Made by a program: the position numbers and the translations under genes
In this document: one piece after another, positions 8,924 through 17,239 of the stretch
Layout: every line of letters starts with the position of its first letter
How positions within the stretch are numbered: the stretch's first letter is position 1
Source of the DNA: an uncultured Rhodospirillaceae bacterium
Lineage (GTDB): Bacteria > Pseudomonadota > Alphaproteobacteria > Azospirillales > Azospirillaceae
Direction of reading: 5' to 3'
Length of the DNA stretch: 64,000 nt
NCBI GenBank assembly: GCA_937927415.1
Contig: CALBDS010000056.1
Coordinates: 61,090-125,089 of the forward strand
The notes under the pieces: generated by a model
Seen by the model: only the letters and a program-made list of their open reading frames with translations
Database searches by the model: none
What the model was told of the DNA's origin: nothing

Positions 8924-9550
8924 TTAATCCACAGCGATCATAAGCCGCGCGCCCAGCAGGCCCAACGCGGCAGCCGCGGCCCGGTCGAACCAGCCCTTTC
9001 CCCGCAGATAGGCGGCCCGCGGTGCGGGCGCGGAAAACATCACGGCGACCAGCGTGTACCACCCCGCCTCGATCACGAAGACCGCGGGCGGCAGGGCGGC
9101 CATGATCCATCCCGGCGGCTCCGCGGGCAGCAGGGCGGCGAAGATGCCGCCATAGACCAGGGCGGTCTTGGGGTTGCTGATCTGGGTCGCCAGCCCCAAA
9201 CCCAGGCTGCGCCAGAACCGCGGCGGCTCCCCGGCACCGTCCAGGCTGACCGCCATGGGGGCGCCGGCCCCGCGCCACAGCCGCCACGCCAGCAGCAGCA
9301 GATAGCCCCCGCCCAGAATCTTCAGCCCCAGATAAAGCCAGCCCACGGTGCCGAGCAGGGCATAGAGGCCCCCCAGCGCCAGGGCGGCGAACACCACCCC
9401 GCCGGCCCCCATGCCCACCGCCGCCGCCACCCCGTCGGCCCGCGACCGGGCCACGGCCGTGCGGGCCACCAGAACGAAGCTGGGGCCGGGGCTGGCCGCT
9501 CCCATGGCCAGCGCGGCCAGAATGCCGAGGAACGCGAACGCGGGGTCCAT
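8924..9550 (-). CDS. LysE/RhtB family amino-acid exporter
   Basis: A 208-aa hydrophobic protein with about six membrane helices. The N-terminus AAPGPSF-like segment (GAASPGPSFVLVARTAV) and the middle ATQISNPKTALVYGG are typical of the LysE/RhtB superfamily, which exports amino acids or related small molecules across the inner membrane. The substrate cannot be predicted. Normal length for the family; monocistronic. Confidence 0.92.
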   Translation of the reverse strand: MDPAFAFLGILAALAMGAASPGPSFVLVARTAVARSRADGVAAAVGMGAGGVVFAALALGGLYALLGTVGWLYLGLKILGGGYLLLLAWRLWRGAGAPMAVSLDGAGEPPRFWRSLGLGLATQISNPKTALVYGGIFAALLPAEPPGWIMAALPPAVFVIEAGWYTLVAVMFSAPAPRAAYLRGKGWFDRAAAAALGLLGARLMIAVD

Positions 9551-9587
9551 GAAAAGATCCTTATACGACCAAGGAAGGGCCGTCAGA

Positions 9588-9947
9588 TTACAGCCGCGCC
9601 GGATCGGCGACCGTGCGTTCGTTGGTCACATTGCCGGTGTTCAGCGTGGTCTTCGGTTCCAGCAGCAGCACCGCGCATTCCTCCGGTGCGACCGGCATGT
9701 GCTCGACACCACGGGGCACCACGATGAACTCGCCCGGTTCGACCCACACGTCATGGTCGCGAAAGCGCATCAGCATCCGGCCCGACACCACAAGGAACAG
9801 CTCGTCCTCGGCCTCGTGATGATGCCAGACGAATTCCCCCTTCAGCTTGACCAGCTTCACATGGCTGTCGTTGACCTCCCCGGCGATGCGGGGACTCCAG
9901 TGCTCGGAGAAGGAGGAAAAGGCATCGGCCAGATTGACTTTCTCCAT
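9588..9947 (-). CDS. Small cupin-domain protein
   Basis: 119 aa with a single beta-barrel cupin domain: motif 1 around HHHEAEDELFLVVSGRM, motif 2 around PGEFIVVPRGVEHM. Histidines and a glutamate for metal binding are present. Such small cupins are often isomerase-like or mannose-6-phosphate-isomerase-like proteins of unknown substrate. It is followed upstream in the same direction by the PaiB-like gene, 30 bp away, so the two may be co-transcribed. Confidence 0.85.
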   Translation of the reverse strand: MEKVNLADAFSSFSEHWSPRIAGEVNDSHVKLVKLKGEFVWHHHEAEDELFLVVSGRMLMRFRDHDVWVEPGEFIVVPRGVEHMPVAPEECAVLLLEPKTTLNTGNVTNERTVADPARL

Positions 9948-9977
9948 GGGAGAAAACCCCTTCTTGGAAAGCGGGAC

Positions 9978-10601
9978 TCAGGGATCGGGGGTCGACAGCG
10001 CCGCCATGGCATCCCGCCCTTCCGCCGCCAGCCCGGCGGCGACACCGGCCCGGTCGCCGGCGGTGCGGTTCTGGCTGGTCTTCCACTTGCCTTCGATGCG
10101 GGCAATGGGAATGCGGATGCCGACGATGCCCTTCAGTTGGGCGGCGATGAAATCCGCCGGCGCGTCATCCACGGCCCACGGCTCGGCCCGTCCGGCCTCG
10201 TGGCGGTCACTCAGCCGGGCCACCAGCCCCCGCAGGCGGTCGGGATCGTCGAACACCTCCAACGGGCCGCGGGCATAGACGGCGACATAGTTCCAGGTGG
10301 GGACCACCCTGCCCGTTTCCGCCTTCGACGGATACCACGAGGGGGAGACATAGGCGTCCGGCCCCTGGAACAGCGCCAGCGCCTCCACCCCGGTATCGAA
10401 ACGGCGCCATTGCGGATTGGCGCGGGCCAGATGGCCGTAGAGCGTTCCCCGCTCCCCCTCCGCCTCGTCCAGCAGCAGGGGCAGCGGCGTGGCCTCCAGC
10501 CCGTCCGCCCCCAAGGTCACGATGGTCGCCAGCCCCGCCCGCCGCATGGCGTCGAACAGAACGGGCAGACGGTCCTCGGCGAAATGGGGCGGAGCGTACA
10601 T
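9978..10601 (-). CDS. FMN-binding PaiB-family protein
   Basis: 207 aa starting MYAPPHFAEDR, a start typical of PaiB-like FMN-binding negative regulators (MYxPxHF). Internal features VPTWNYVAVYARG and FIAAQLKGIVGIRIPI match the split-barrel flavin-binding fold. PaiB of Bacillus represses sporulation and degradative-enzyme genes; most homologues are uncharacterised. The start at 10601 lies 13 bp after the era stop, so it may be the last gene of the lepB-rnc-era transcript. Confidence 0.85.
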   Translation of the reverse strand: MYAPPHFAEDRLPVLFDAMRRAGLATIVTLGADGLEATPLPLLLDEAEGERGTLYGHLARANPQWRRFDTGVEALALFQGPDAYVSPSWYPSKAETGRVVPTWNYVAVYARGPLEVFDDPDRLRGLVARLSDRHEAGRAEPWAVDDAPADFIAAQLKGIVGIRIPIARIEGKWKTSQNRTAGDRAGVAAGLAAEGRDAMAALSTPDP

Positions 10602-10614
10602 GGGAAAACCGTCC

Positions 10615-11580
10615 TCAGTTCTCGTAATCCAGGCCCCACACCCGGTAGCGTTCGGGATCGTCCAGCCAGCCTTCACGCACCTTGACGAACAGGATCAGGT
10701 GGACGCGCTGCTCCAGCATCTTTTCCAACTCGGTGCGGGCGGCCGAGCCGATCTGTTTGATGCGCTGGCCGCCCTTGCCCAGCACGATGGCCTTCTGGCT
10801 TTCACGCTGGACATAGACCACCTGGCTGATCTTGACCGAGCCGTCCTGAAACTCCTCCCACGCCTCCGTTTCCACGGTGGTGGCATAGGGCAGTTCCTGG
10901 TGAAGCTGAAGGAACAGCTTTTCCCGGGTGAGTTCCGCCGCCAGCAGACGCATGGGCATGTCGGAAATCTGGTCTTCGGGATAGAGCCACGGCCCTTCGT
11001 CCACATTTTGGGCAAGGTAGGAGCGCAGCCGGTCCACCCCGTCACCGGTCTGGGCGGAGATCATGAAGGTGTCGGTGAACACCCCGTCGGCGTTCAACTC
11101 CTGCGCCAAGGCCAGCAGAACTTCGCGCTTCACCAGATCGATCTTGTTGAGGATCAGGATGGCCGGGCGCTTGACCTCCTTCAGCCGGGCGACGATGCCG
11201 CGGGTGTCGTCGTCGATGCCCCGGCGGCTGGAGTCGTACAGCACGGCGATCAGGTCGGCTTCCTCCGCCCCCTGCCAGGCGGCGGCGACCATGGCCTTGT
11301 CCAGCCGGCGGCGGGGGGTGAAGATGCCGGGGGTGTCCACGAACAGCAGCTGGCTGTCGCCCTCGATGGTGATGCCCAGCACGCGCGAGCGGGTGGTCTG
11401 CACCTTGGGGCTGACGATGGACACCTTGGCGCCGATCATGGTGTTGACCAGCGTCGATTTGCCGGCGTTGGGCGCACCCACCAGTGCGACGAAACCGCAG
11501 CGGGTGGTTCCCCCCTCCCCGTTCCCACCGGCCGTATCGTCGTCGTCCGCCGGGTTCCGGGCTTCGAAATCGTCACTCAT
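10615..11580 (-). CDS. era: GTPase Era
   Basis: 321 aa. The GTPase domain shows G1 GAPNAGKSTL, G3 DTPG and G4 NKID; the C-terminal KH domain includes KAIVLGKGGQRIKQIG and binds the 3' end of 16S rRNA. Era assists 30S assembly. The start MSDDFEARN overlaps the rnc stop by 8 bp, the usual rnc-era coupling. The acidic N-terminal extension of about 25 residues is common in alphaproteobacterial Era. Confidence 0.98.
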   Translation of the reverse strand: MSDDFEARNPADDDDTAGGNGEGGTTRCGFVALVGAPNAGKSTLVNTMIGAKVSIVSPKVQTTRSRVLGITIEGDSQLLFVDTPGIFTPRRRLDKAMVAAAWQGAEEADLIAVLYDSSRRGIDDDTRGIVARLKEVKRPAILILNKIDLVKREVLLALAQELNADGVFTDTFMISAQTGDGVDRLRSYLAQNVDEGPWLYPEDQISDMPMRLLAAELTREKLFLQLHQELPYATTVETEAWEEFQDGSVKISQVVYVQRESQKAIVLGKGGQRIKQIGSAARTELEKMLEQRVHLILFVKVREGWLDDPERYRVWGLDYEN

Positions 11581-12310
11581 CCACCACCACTCCCACCAGC
11601 CGCAGCAATGCGCGTGCGGCGTTCTTCTCTGCGATGCGTTTGTTGGGGCCGGCGCCGTCCGCCGTCCCCACACCCTCAACCGTGACCGTCAGGTGGAATT
11701 CCGGCGCGTGGGCCGGGCCGCGGCATTCCACCATGGCATAGGTGGGCAACGGCTTGCCCTTGCCCTGTGCCCATTCCTGCAAAATCGTCTTTGGATCGCT
11801 GGGCGGTGAAGCGGAACGGTCGATGCGGTCCGCCCAGCGGTCGCGCACGAAACGGTACGCCGCCGCCATGCCGCCGTCGAGATAAAGCGCACCGATCACC
11901 GCTTCGCACGCATCGGCCAGGATGGTGGCGTTGGTGCGCCCGCCCCCGGCCGCCTCCGACGGCGATAGCCGCAGATAGGTGCCCAGCCCGATGGACAGCG
12001 CCACCTGCTCCAGCGTTTCCCGCCGGACCAGGGCGGCGTGGCGCTTGGCCAGCGCCCCTTCCTTTTCCCGCGGGAACCGTTCCAGCAGCCATTCGGCGAT
12101 CAGCAGCCCGACCACCCGGTCGCCGAGGAATTCCAGCCGCTCGTACCCCGCCCCCGGCGCTCCGGGCTGATTCTGGCGGCCGGCGCGCTCCAGCCCCATC
12201 AGGCTGGGGTGGGTCACCGCATCGGCCAGCAGCGACGGATCGGAAAAACGGTGCCCCAGCGCCGCGGCCAGCGCATCCAGCGCGGGCGGCGTATCCGGTA
12301 GCGACGTCAT
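11573..12310 (-). CDS. rnc: Ribonuclease III
   Basis: 245 aa from the ATG at 12310, which has AAGGG 6 nt upstream; the upstream ATGs at 12334 and 12361 (the latter overlapping the lepB stop as ATGA) are alternatives. The endonuclease domain contains the signature YERLEFLGDRVVG and the second metal-binding region near DACEAVIGAL; a C-terminal double-stranded RNA-binding domain follows (about 165-240). It processes rRNA precursors and structured mRNAs. It sits between lepB and era as in many proteobacteria. Confidence 0.97.
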   Translation of the reverse strand: MTSLPDTPPALDALAAALGHRFSDPSLLADAVTHPSLMGLERAGRQNQPGAPGAGYERLEFLGDRVVGLLIAEWLLERFPREKEGALAKRHAALVRRETLEQVALSIGLGTYLRLSPSEAAGGGRTNATILADACEAVIGALYLDGGMAAAYRFVRDRWADRIDRSASPPSDPKTILQEWAQGKGKPLPTYAMVECRGPAHAPEFHLTVTVEGVGTADGAGPNKRIAEKNAARALLRLVGVVVDE

Positions 12311-12357
12311 GACGTGCCCTTTGCCTTCGCTCATACCCTGCCGTTTCACGGGAACGG

Positions 12358-13113
12358 TCATTTCACGCCGGTGAACAGCCGGCCCAGGCGCAGATCGAAC
12401 GGCCAGCGCCAGATTTCATAGAACGACGTGCCGTCCGCCAGCGAGAAGAACAGGAATTCGGCCCGCCCCACCAGATTTTCCATCGGCACGTATCCGACCA
12501 TCCCCGGAACCCGGCTGTCCAGGGAGTTGTCGCGGTTGTCGCCCATCATGAACAGGTGCCCCGCCGGGACGGTGTAGACGGGTGTGTTGTCCAGCGGCCC
12601 CATGTCGGTTTCTTCGAGAATCCGGTGCTTGCGGCCGTTGGGCAGGGTTTCGAGGTACTGGGTGGTGCGGATCTGCCGGCCGTTGGCGTCGGTGGTGATG
12701 AAATCCTCGATGCGTTCGCGGGGCACCGGCTGGCCGTTGATGTGCAGGATGCCGCCGATCATCTGGATGGTGTCGCCGGGCAGGCCGATCACGCGCTTGA
12801 TGTAATCGGTCTTGTTGTCCTTGGGCAGCTTGAACACCGCCACGTCGCCCCGCTCCGGCACCTTTTCCATGATCCGGCCCGGGAACAGAGGCAGGCCGAA
12901 CGTGACCGAATAGCGGCTGTAGCCGTAGGAGTATTTGGAAACGAACAGATAATCGCCGACCAGCAGCGTCGGGATCATCGAACCGGACGGAATATTGAAC
13001 GGCTCGAAGGCGAAGGTCCGCACGGCGAACGCGATGATGACCGCGTACAGCACGGTCTTCACGGTTTCGGCGAAACCGCCGTCTTCCTTCTTTTTGTTCT
13101 CGATCAAGGCCAT
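12358..13113 (-). CDS. lepB: Signal peptidase I
   Basis: 251 aa with one N-terminal membrane helix (about 18-35) and the periplasmic peptidase domain. Catalytic Ser45 is in IPSGSMIPTL and the general base Lys106 in YIKRVIGLPGD; GDNRDNSLDSR is the conserved box near the C-terminus. It removes signal peptides from exported proteins. It lies in the pdxJ-acpS-lepB-rnc-era cluster, all on the minus strand with short gaps. Confidence 0.98.
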   Translation of the reverse strand: MALIENKKKEDGGFAETVKTVLYAVIIAFAVRTFAFEPFNIPSGSMIPTLLVGDYLFVSKYSYGYSRYSVTFGLPLFPGRIMEKVPERGDVAVFKLPKDNKTDYIKRVIGLPGDTIQMIGGILHINGQPVPRERIEDFITTDANGRQIRTTQYLETLPNGRKHRILEETDMGPLDNTPVYTVPAGHLFMMGDNRDNSLDSRVPGMVGYVPMENLVGRAEFLFFSLADGTSFYEIWRWPFDLRLGRLFTGVK

Positions 13114-13166
13114 GGGCTTTCAGTCGCAAGGGCCGGGCCGGGGGCCGGCGGGCAGGGAAAAGGCGG

Positions 13167-13604
13167 TCAGGACGGGTCGGGCACGGCGCTGATGACCACG
13201 AAAGCCTCGGCCAACGGGTATTCGTCGGTCAGGCTGACGTCGATGCGGGCGGTGTGGCCGGGCGGCGTGATGGCCTCCAGCCGCACCCGCGCGCCGCCGG
13301 TCAGATGCAGCGTGGGCTGGCCGCCGGGGCGGTTGACCACCCCGATGTCACGCAGGAACACGCCCTGGGAAAAGCCGGTGCCCAGCGCCTTGGCGCAGGC
13401 CTCCTTGGCGGCGAAACGCTTGGCGTAGCTGGCTGCCCGCCCCATGGCGCGGCGGTCGGAACGGGCGCGCTCCACATCGGTGAACACGCGGTTGATGAAA
13501 CGGTCGCCGAAGCGGGCCAGACTTTTCTCGATGCGGCGGATGTCGGTCAGGTCGTTGCCGATGCCCAGGATCAGGCCCGCGGGGGACATGCCGGCGGCCC
13601 TCAT
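13167..13604 (-). CDS. acpS: Holo-[acyl-carrier-protein] synthase
   Basis: 145 aa with GIGNDLTDIRRIE (metal-binding Asp) and FAAKEACAKALGTG (metal-binding Glu), the two AcpS signatures. It transfers 4'-phosphopantetheine from CoA to ACP. The ATG at 13604 overlaps the pdxJ stop as ATGA; a second ATG five codons later is an alternative. The pdxJ-acpS pairing is widely conserved and supports the start. Confidence 0.97.
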   Translation of the reverse strand: MRAAGMSPAGLILGIGNDLTDIRRIEKSLARFGDRFINRVFTDVERARSDRRAMGRAASYAKRFAAKEACAKALGTGFSQGVFLRDIGVVNRPGGQPTLHLTGGARVRLEAITPPGHTARIDVSLTDEYPLAEAFVVISAVPDPS

Positions 13605-14377
13605 GGCGCTCCCGTCCAGGGCGGCAGGTCTTGCCGTGCCGCATCCATGGCGGCGCGCATCCGCTTGATGGCGGCGTCCAGACCGATGAACACCGCCTCG
13701 CCGATCAGGAAATGGCCGATGTTGAGTTCGACGATGGTGGGAATGGCCGCGACCGGCCCGACGCTGTCGAAGGTCAGCCCATGGCCGGCGTGGCATTCCA
13801 GCCCGATGGCCGCGGCATGGGCGGCGGCGCGCTGCAGCCGGATCAACTCGCGCTCCCGCTCCGTCCCTTCGGGAGCGTCGCAATAGGCGCCGGTGTGCAG
13901 TTCGACCACCGGAGCGCCGAGAGCGTGGGCGGCATCGAGCTGCTCCGGCTCGGGATCGATGAACAGCGACACCCGGACACCGGCGGCCCCCAAGTCGGCG
14001 ATGTACCGCTGCAGGTGGTCCCGGCCCCCGACCACATCCAGCCCGCCTTCGGTTGTGACCTCGGTGCGTTTTTCCGGGACGATGCAGGCGGCGTGAGGCT
14101 TGTGGCGGAGCGCGATGGCCAGCATCTCGGGCGTGGCGGCCATTTCCAGATTGAGCGGCAGGGCGATATCAGCCATCAGCCGGTCGATGTCGGCATCGCG
14201 GATATGGCGGCGGTCTTCGCGCAGATGGGCGGTGATGCCGTCGGCCCCGGCCTCCTGCGCCGCCAGGGCCGCGCGGACCGGATCGGGGTGCGCACCACCG
14301 CGGGCGTTGCGCACGGTCGCCACGTGGTCGATGTTCACACCGAGACGCAAGGCATGGGAGGTCAGGTGGCGGGTCAT
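13601..14377 (-). CDS. pdxJ: Pyridoxine 5'-phosphate synthase
   Basis: 258 aa TIM-barrel enzyme. The N-terminal RLGVNIDHVATVRNARGG and VELHTGAYCD and HAGHGLTFDSV are diagnostic of PdxJ, which condenses 3-amino-2-oxopropyl phosphate with deoxyxylulose 5-phosphate in vitamin B6 synthesis. The start at 14377 (MTRHLTSH) gives the family length; an ATG 10 codons upstream adds an unrelated peptide. First gene of the acpS-lepB-rnc-era cluster. Confidence 0.97.
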   Translation of the reverse strand: MTRHLTSHALRLGVNIDHVATVRNARGGAHPDPVRAALAAQEAGADGITAHLREDRRHIRDADIDRLMADIALPLNLEMAATPEMLAIALRHKPHAACIVPEKRTEVTTEGGLDVVGGRDHLQRYIADLGAAGVRVSLFIDPEPEQLDAAHALGAPVVELHTGAYCDAPEGTERERELIRLQRAAAHAAAIGLECHAGHGLTFDSVGPVAAIPTIVELNIGHFLIGEAVFIGLDAAIKRMRAAMDAARQDLPPWTGAP

Positions 14378-14665
14378 GGTGGCGGGTGGCTCCGGCAACG
14401 GTCCCACCGCGACAGGACCGGCGCGCGGCGATGGACTGCCGTCTATATAGCGGCGCGCCGGCCTGCCGTCACCTGGGGAAGCTGTGTCTTGCGGGCATGG
14501 AACCTCCCCGCCACGCCCACCGCAGAGGGGGCTGACGAAAAAATCGCCTCCACCTGAAAAAAGCTCTTTTCAAGCCGAACGCACGGTGCTAAAAGCCCGC
14601 CCACACCACGGAGCACGGCGCACAACGCCGAACGCGCTAAAGCGCAAAACGCTCCGGTGACGGTC

Positions 14666-14739
14666 TGGGGGATCGTCTAGCGGTAGGACAGCGGACTCTG
14701 ACTCCGCCAGCCTAGGTTCGAATCCTAGTCCCCCAACCA
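14666..14739 (+). tRNA. tRNA-Gln (anticodon CTG)
   Basis: A full cloverleaf can be drawn: acceptor TGGGGGA pairs with TCCCCCA, followed by A and an encoded CCA. The anticodon arm is GCGGA-CTCTGAC-TCCGC, giving anticodon CTG, and the T arm CTAGG-TTCGAAT-CCTAG is perfect. The U1-A72 end pair is typical of bacterial tRNA-Gln. It marks the change from chromosomal genes to conjugative-element genes, so its 3' half is the likely attachment site. Confidence 0.97.
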
Positions 14740-14912
14740 ACCTTTTCAAGCACTTAGCTCGGTAGCTCAGCTCGCGAGGCGCTCCAGTAAGCACCGAGTA
14801 AGCACGGCATGCCGCGTGCTGATCGGGTCTGTGAGCCGATCTTCGTGGTTGGGATTGGTGCACTGCTGTCTTCGGACGCTGACAGACGGTTTGCGCAACC
14901 CTATGCGCGCCA

Positions 14913-15047
14913 TCAGACGCCAAACTTGTTGCTGTTGACCTTATGGCTGTGCCAGCGCCGGGGCATCGGCTGGCTGCCGTGCCGCAGCATTTCCAGGACC
15001 TGCTCGTCGGGCAACGGCATGAACTCCAGGTTCACGGCCGGTTCGCC
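14913..15047 (-). pseudogene. Orphan 3' remnant of a coding sequence next to the tRNA
   Basis: On the minus strand, 44 sense codons without a good start (preceded by an in-frame TAG at 15048-15050) end in TGA at 14913. The peptide is composed like a real protein, e.g. LEFMPLPDEQVLEMLRHG and RRWHSHKVNSNKFGV. It looks like the truncated C-terminus of a gene left at the element end. I do not recognise the family. The rest of 14740-15160 holds no gene I can support. Confidence 0.4.
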
Positions 15048-15164
15048 CTATGCCTTCCCCTTTGACCATCGTTCGCGCCCTCGGGGAGACGACGCCCCCA
15101 GAGGCTTGGAAAAAGCGAAGTTGGTTGCCCAGCAGGACACTGCAACCAGTGGCTTACGGGAAAA

Positions 15165-15245
15165 GGGAGAGGACTGAGGGGAGGGCTGCGACGGGCTGAA
15201 AGGCTGAAGGAGAGGCCTCCGGCTGGCCCGTCGCGGAGACCCGCC
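15165..15245 (+). promoter_or_regulatory. Purine-rich leader of ardC, shared with parB leader
   Basis: The segment before the ardC start (GGGAAAAGGGAGAGG, then GAAAGGCTGAAGGAGAGGCC, TCCGGCTGGCCCGTCGCGGAGA) is closely repeated before the parB gene at 17240 (AGGAAAAGGAGG, GAGAAGGTCGAGAGACAGG, CTCCCGGCTGCCCGTCGCGGAGA). The match runs right to the start codons and suggests a shared promoter or translation signal. Confidence 0.5.
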
Positions 15246-16190
15246 ATGCCCGATGCCTCGCGAACCGCCCGCTCCGCTGGCGACCGCGCCAGCCTGTACA
15301 CCGAGATCACCACCCGCATCATCGCCGAACTGGAAGCCGGCCGGCTGCCCTGGGTGCAGCCCTGGGGTGGGATCGACACCGCCGCCCTCGGTCTGCCGCG
15401 CAACGCCTCTTCCGGGAGGGCCTATTCGGGAATCAACGTCCTGATCCTGTGGGGCGCCGTCTTCGCCGGCGGCTTCTCCGGCCAGACGTGGCTCACCTAC
15501 CGGCAGGCCCAGGCGCTCGGCGGCAACGTCCGCAAGGGCGAACGCGGCACCACTGTCGTGTACGCCGACCGCTTCATCCCAGATCGGGAGCGCCATCGGG
15601 CACGCGAGGAGGGCGACGATGCCCAGCCCATTCCTTTCCTGAAGCGCTTCACCGTCTTCAACGTCGATCAATGCCAGGGCCTGCCCGAGGACATCGCCCC
15701 GGTGCCGCCGCCGATCCCGGACGGGCTGATCCTGCCGCGCGCCGAGGCGTTGATCCGCGCCAGCGGTGTCGATGTCCGTATCGGCGGTGCCCGGGCCTTC
15801 TATCACCTCCAGCACGATTACGTGCAGGTGCCGCCTCCGCAGAGCTTCTTCGAGCCGGTCAACTGGCACCGCACCGCGCTCCACGAGCTGGGGCACAGCA
15901 CCGGCCACCCGGCTCGCCTTGGCCGGGATCTGTCCGGGGCTTTCGGCTCGCGCAAATATGCCGTGGAGGAACTGGTGGCGGAGATCGCCTCGGCCTTCCT
16001 CTGCGCCGCACTGGGGATCGTGCCCACCGTCCGGCACGCCGACTACATCGGCGCCTGGATGGACGTGCTGCGCAACGACGACCACGCCATCGTCCGCGCT
16101 GCCAGCCAAGCGAGCAAGGCCGCCGATTATCTCCTCGGCCTCCTGCCCCAGGACGTCCCTACGGCCGACGCTGCGCAGGAGGGCGTGTGA
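15246..16190 (+). CDS. ardC: ArdC-family antirestriction protein
   Basis: 314 aa. The N-terminal ArdC-type ssDNA-binding domain (about 10-130) includes RIIAELEAGRLPWVQPWGG and SGRAYSGINVLILW; the C-terminal zincin-like part contains the metal-binding HELGHSTGH at about residue 215. ArdC proteins protect incoming single-stranded conjugative DNA from host restriction. It is the first gene of the element and overlaps the next gene by one base (TGATG). Confidence 0.92.
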   Translation: MPDASRTARSAGDRASLYTEITTRIIAELEAGRLPWVQPWGGIDTAALGLPRNASSGRAYSGINVLILWGAVFAGGFSGQTWLTYRQAQALGGNVRKGERGTTVVYADRFIPDRERHRAREEGDDAQPIPFLKRFTVFNVDQCQGLPEDIAPVPPPIPDGLILPRAEALIRASGVDVRIGGARAFYHLQHDYVQVPPPQSFFEPVNWHRTALHELGHSTGHPARLGRDLSGAFGSRKYAVEELVAEIASAFLCAALGIVPTVRHADYIGAWMDVLRNDDHAIVRAASQASKAADYLLGLLPQDVPTADAAQEGV

Positions 16191-17122
16191 TGCCGGCGCC
16201 CTTCGCATCCCGCGCCGTGCCGGAATTGGAGGCGCCGGTCCGGCTGCGCGTGCTCAGCCTCGGCGCCGGCGTCCAGTCCACCACGCTCGCCCTGCTGGCG
16301 ACGCACGGAGAGATCGGGCCGATGCCGGACTGCGCCATCTTCGCCGACACCGGCTGGGAGCCGCCGGCCGTCTACCGGCACCTCGCCTGGCTGATGGCGC
16401 CCGGCGTCCTGGCCTTCCCGGTCCATGTCGTCTCGGCCGGCAACCTCCGCGACGATCTCCTGGCCGGTGCTCGGGGCCGGCGCTCAGCCTCGATCCCCGC
16501 CTACACCCGCACCGCCGTTCCGGCTGGGGATGATCGTTCCGCGGTCGACGAGGCCGACGACCGCATCGTCGGCCTGCGGCGGTCGGCCGACGGCCGGGAC
16601 ACGATCGGCATGATCCGCCGGCACTGCACGTCGGATTACAAGGTGGTGCCGATCCGCCGCAGGGTGCGCGCCCTGGCCGGTCTCGCCGGCCGGCGCTCGC
16701 CATCCTGGCCGGTGGTCGAGCAGTGGATCGGCATCTCGCGGGACGAGCTGGTCCGCATGAAACCGTCGGCCGAGGACTGGCAGGTCAACCGCTGGCCGCT
16801 GGTCGAGCGGGGGATGACGCGCCGGGACTGCCTGCGTTGGCTGGAGCGGCACGGCTACCCCGAGCCGCCGAAGAGCGCCTGCATCGGCTGCCCCTTCCAC
16901 TCCGACGCGGCGTGGCGCCAGTTGCGCGACGACGAGCCCGACGCCTGGGCCGACGCCGTCGCGGTGGACCGTGCGATCCGCACCGGCTTCCGGGGGCTCC
17001 GCGGTGCGGTCTACCTGCACCGGTCGGCGGTGCCGCTCGACACGGCGGACCTGTCGGACGGGGCCGATCCGGGACAGCTCGACCTCTGGCCCAACGAGTG
17101 CGAGGGGATGTGCGGGGTCTGA
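16190..17122 (+). CDS. PP-loop PAPS-reductase-like protein
   Basis: 310 aa starting MPAPFASRAV, with ATG overlapping the ardC stop. The PP-loop is VLSLGAGVQSTTLALLA, followed by DCAIFADTGWEP; near the C-terminus CIGCPFHSDAAWR carries a cysteine pair. This is the adenine-nucleotide alpha-hydrolase fold seen in PAPS reductases and in phage or plasmid relatives of unknown substrate. Related domains serve in DNA phosphorothioation (DndC), but no dnd genes are nearby, so the role on this element is open. Confidence 0.8.
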   Translation: MPAPFASRAVPELEAPVRLRVLSLGAGVQSTTLALLATHGEIGPMPDCAIFADTGWEPPAVYRHLAWLMAPGVLAFPVHVVSAGNLRDDLLAGARGRRSASIPAYTRTAVPAGDDRSAVDEADDRIVGLRRSADGRDTIGMIRRHCTSDYKVVPIRRRVRALAGLAGRRSPSWPVVEQWIGISRDELVRMKPSAEDWQVNRWPLVERGMTRRDCLRWLERHGYPEPPKSACIGCPFHSDAAWRQLRDDEPDAWADAVAVDRAIRTGFRGLRGAVYLHRSAVPLDTADLSDGADPGQLDLWPNECEGMCGV

Positions 17123-17149
17123 CCGTCGTCCGTCCCGTTCGTCCAGGGG

Positions 17150-17239
17150 CGATGAGAGGAAAAGGAGGGTGGGGATCGGGGTGACGGGTGAGAAGGTCGA
17201 GAGACAGGCTCCCGGCTGCCCGTCGCGGAGAAGACCACC
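17150..17239 (+). promoter_or_regulatory. Leader of parB matching the ardC leader
   Basis: Contains AGGAAAAGGAGG and CTCCCGGCTGCCCGTCGCGG immediately before the start region, matching 15165-15245 upstream of ardC. The two copies lie about 2 kb apart in the same orientation. Confidence 0.5.

Noticed and set aside
14758..14790. tRNA-like string GCTCGGTAGCTCAGCTCGCGAG
   Set aside because: It resembles a tRNA D-arm region but no anticodon or T arm follows; not a tRNA.
14809..15177. Plus-strand frame of about 120 codons after the tRNA
   Set aside because: No ribosome binding site, no domain, and it overlaps the better-looking minus-strand remnant and the ardC leader.
16190..17122. DndC / DNA phosphorothioation
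   Set aside because: Only the PP-loop fold is shared; dndB, dndD and dndE-like genes are absent nearby.
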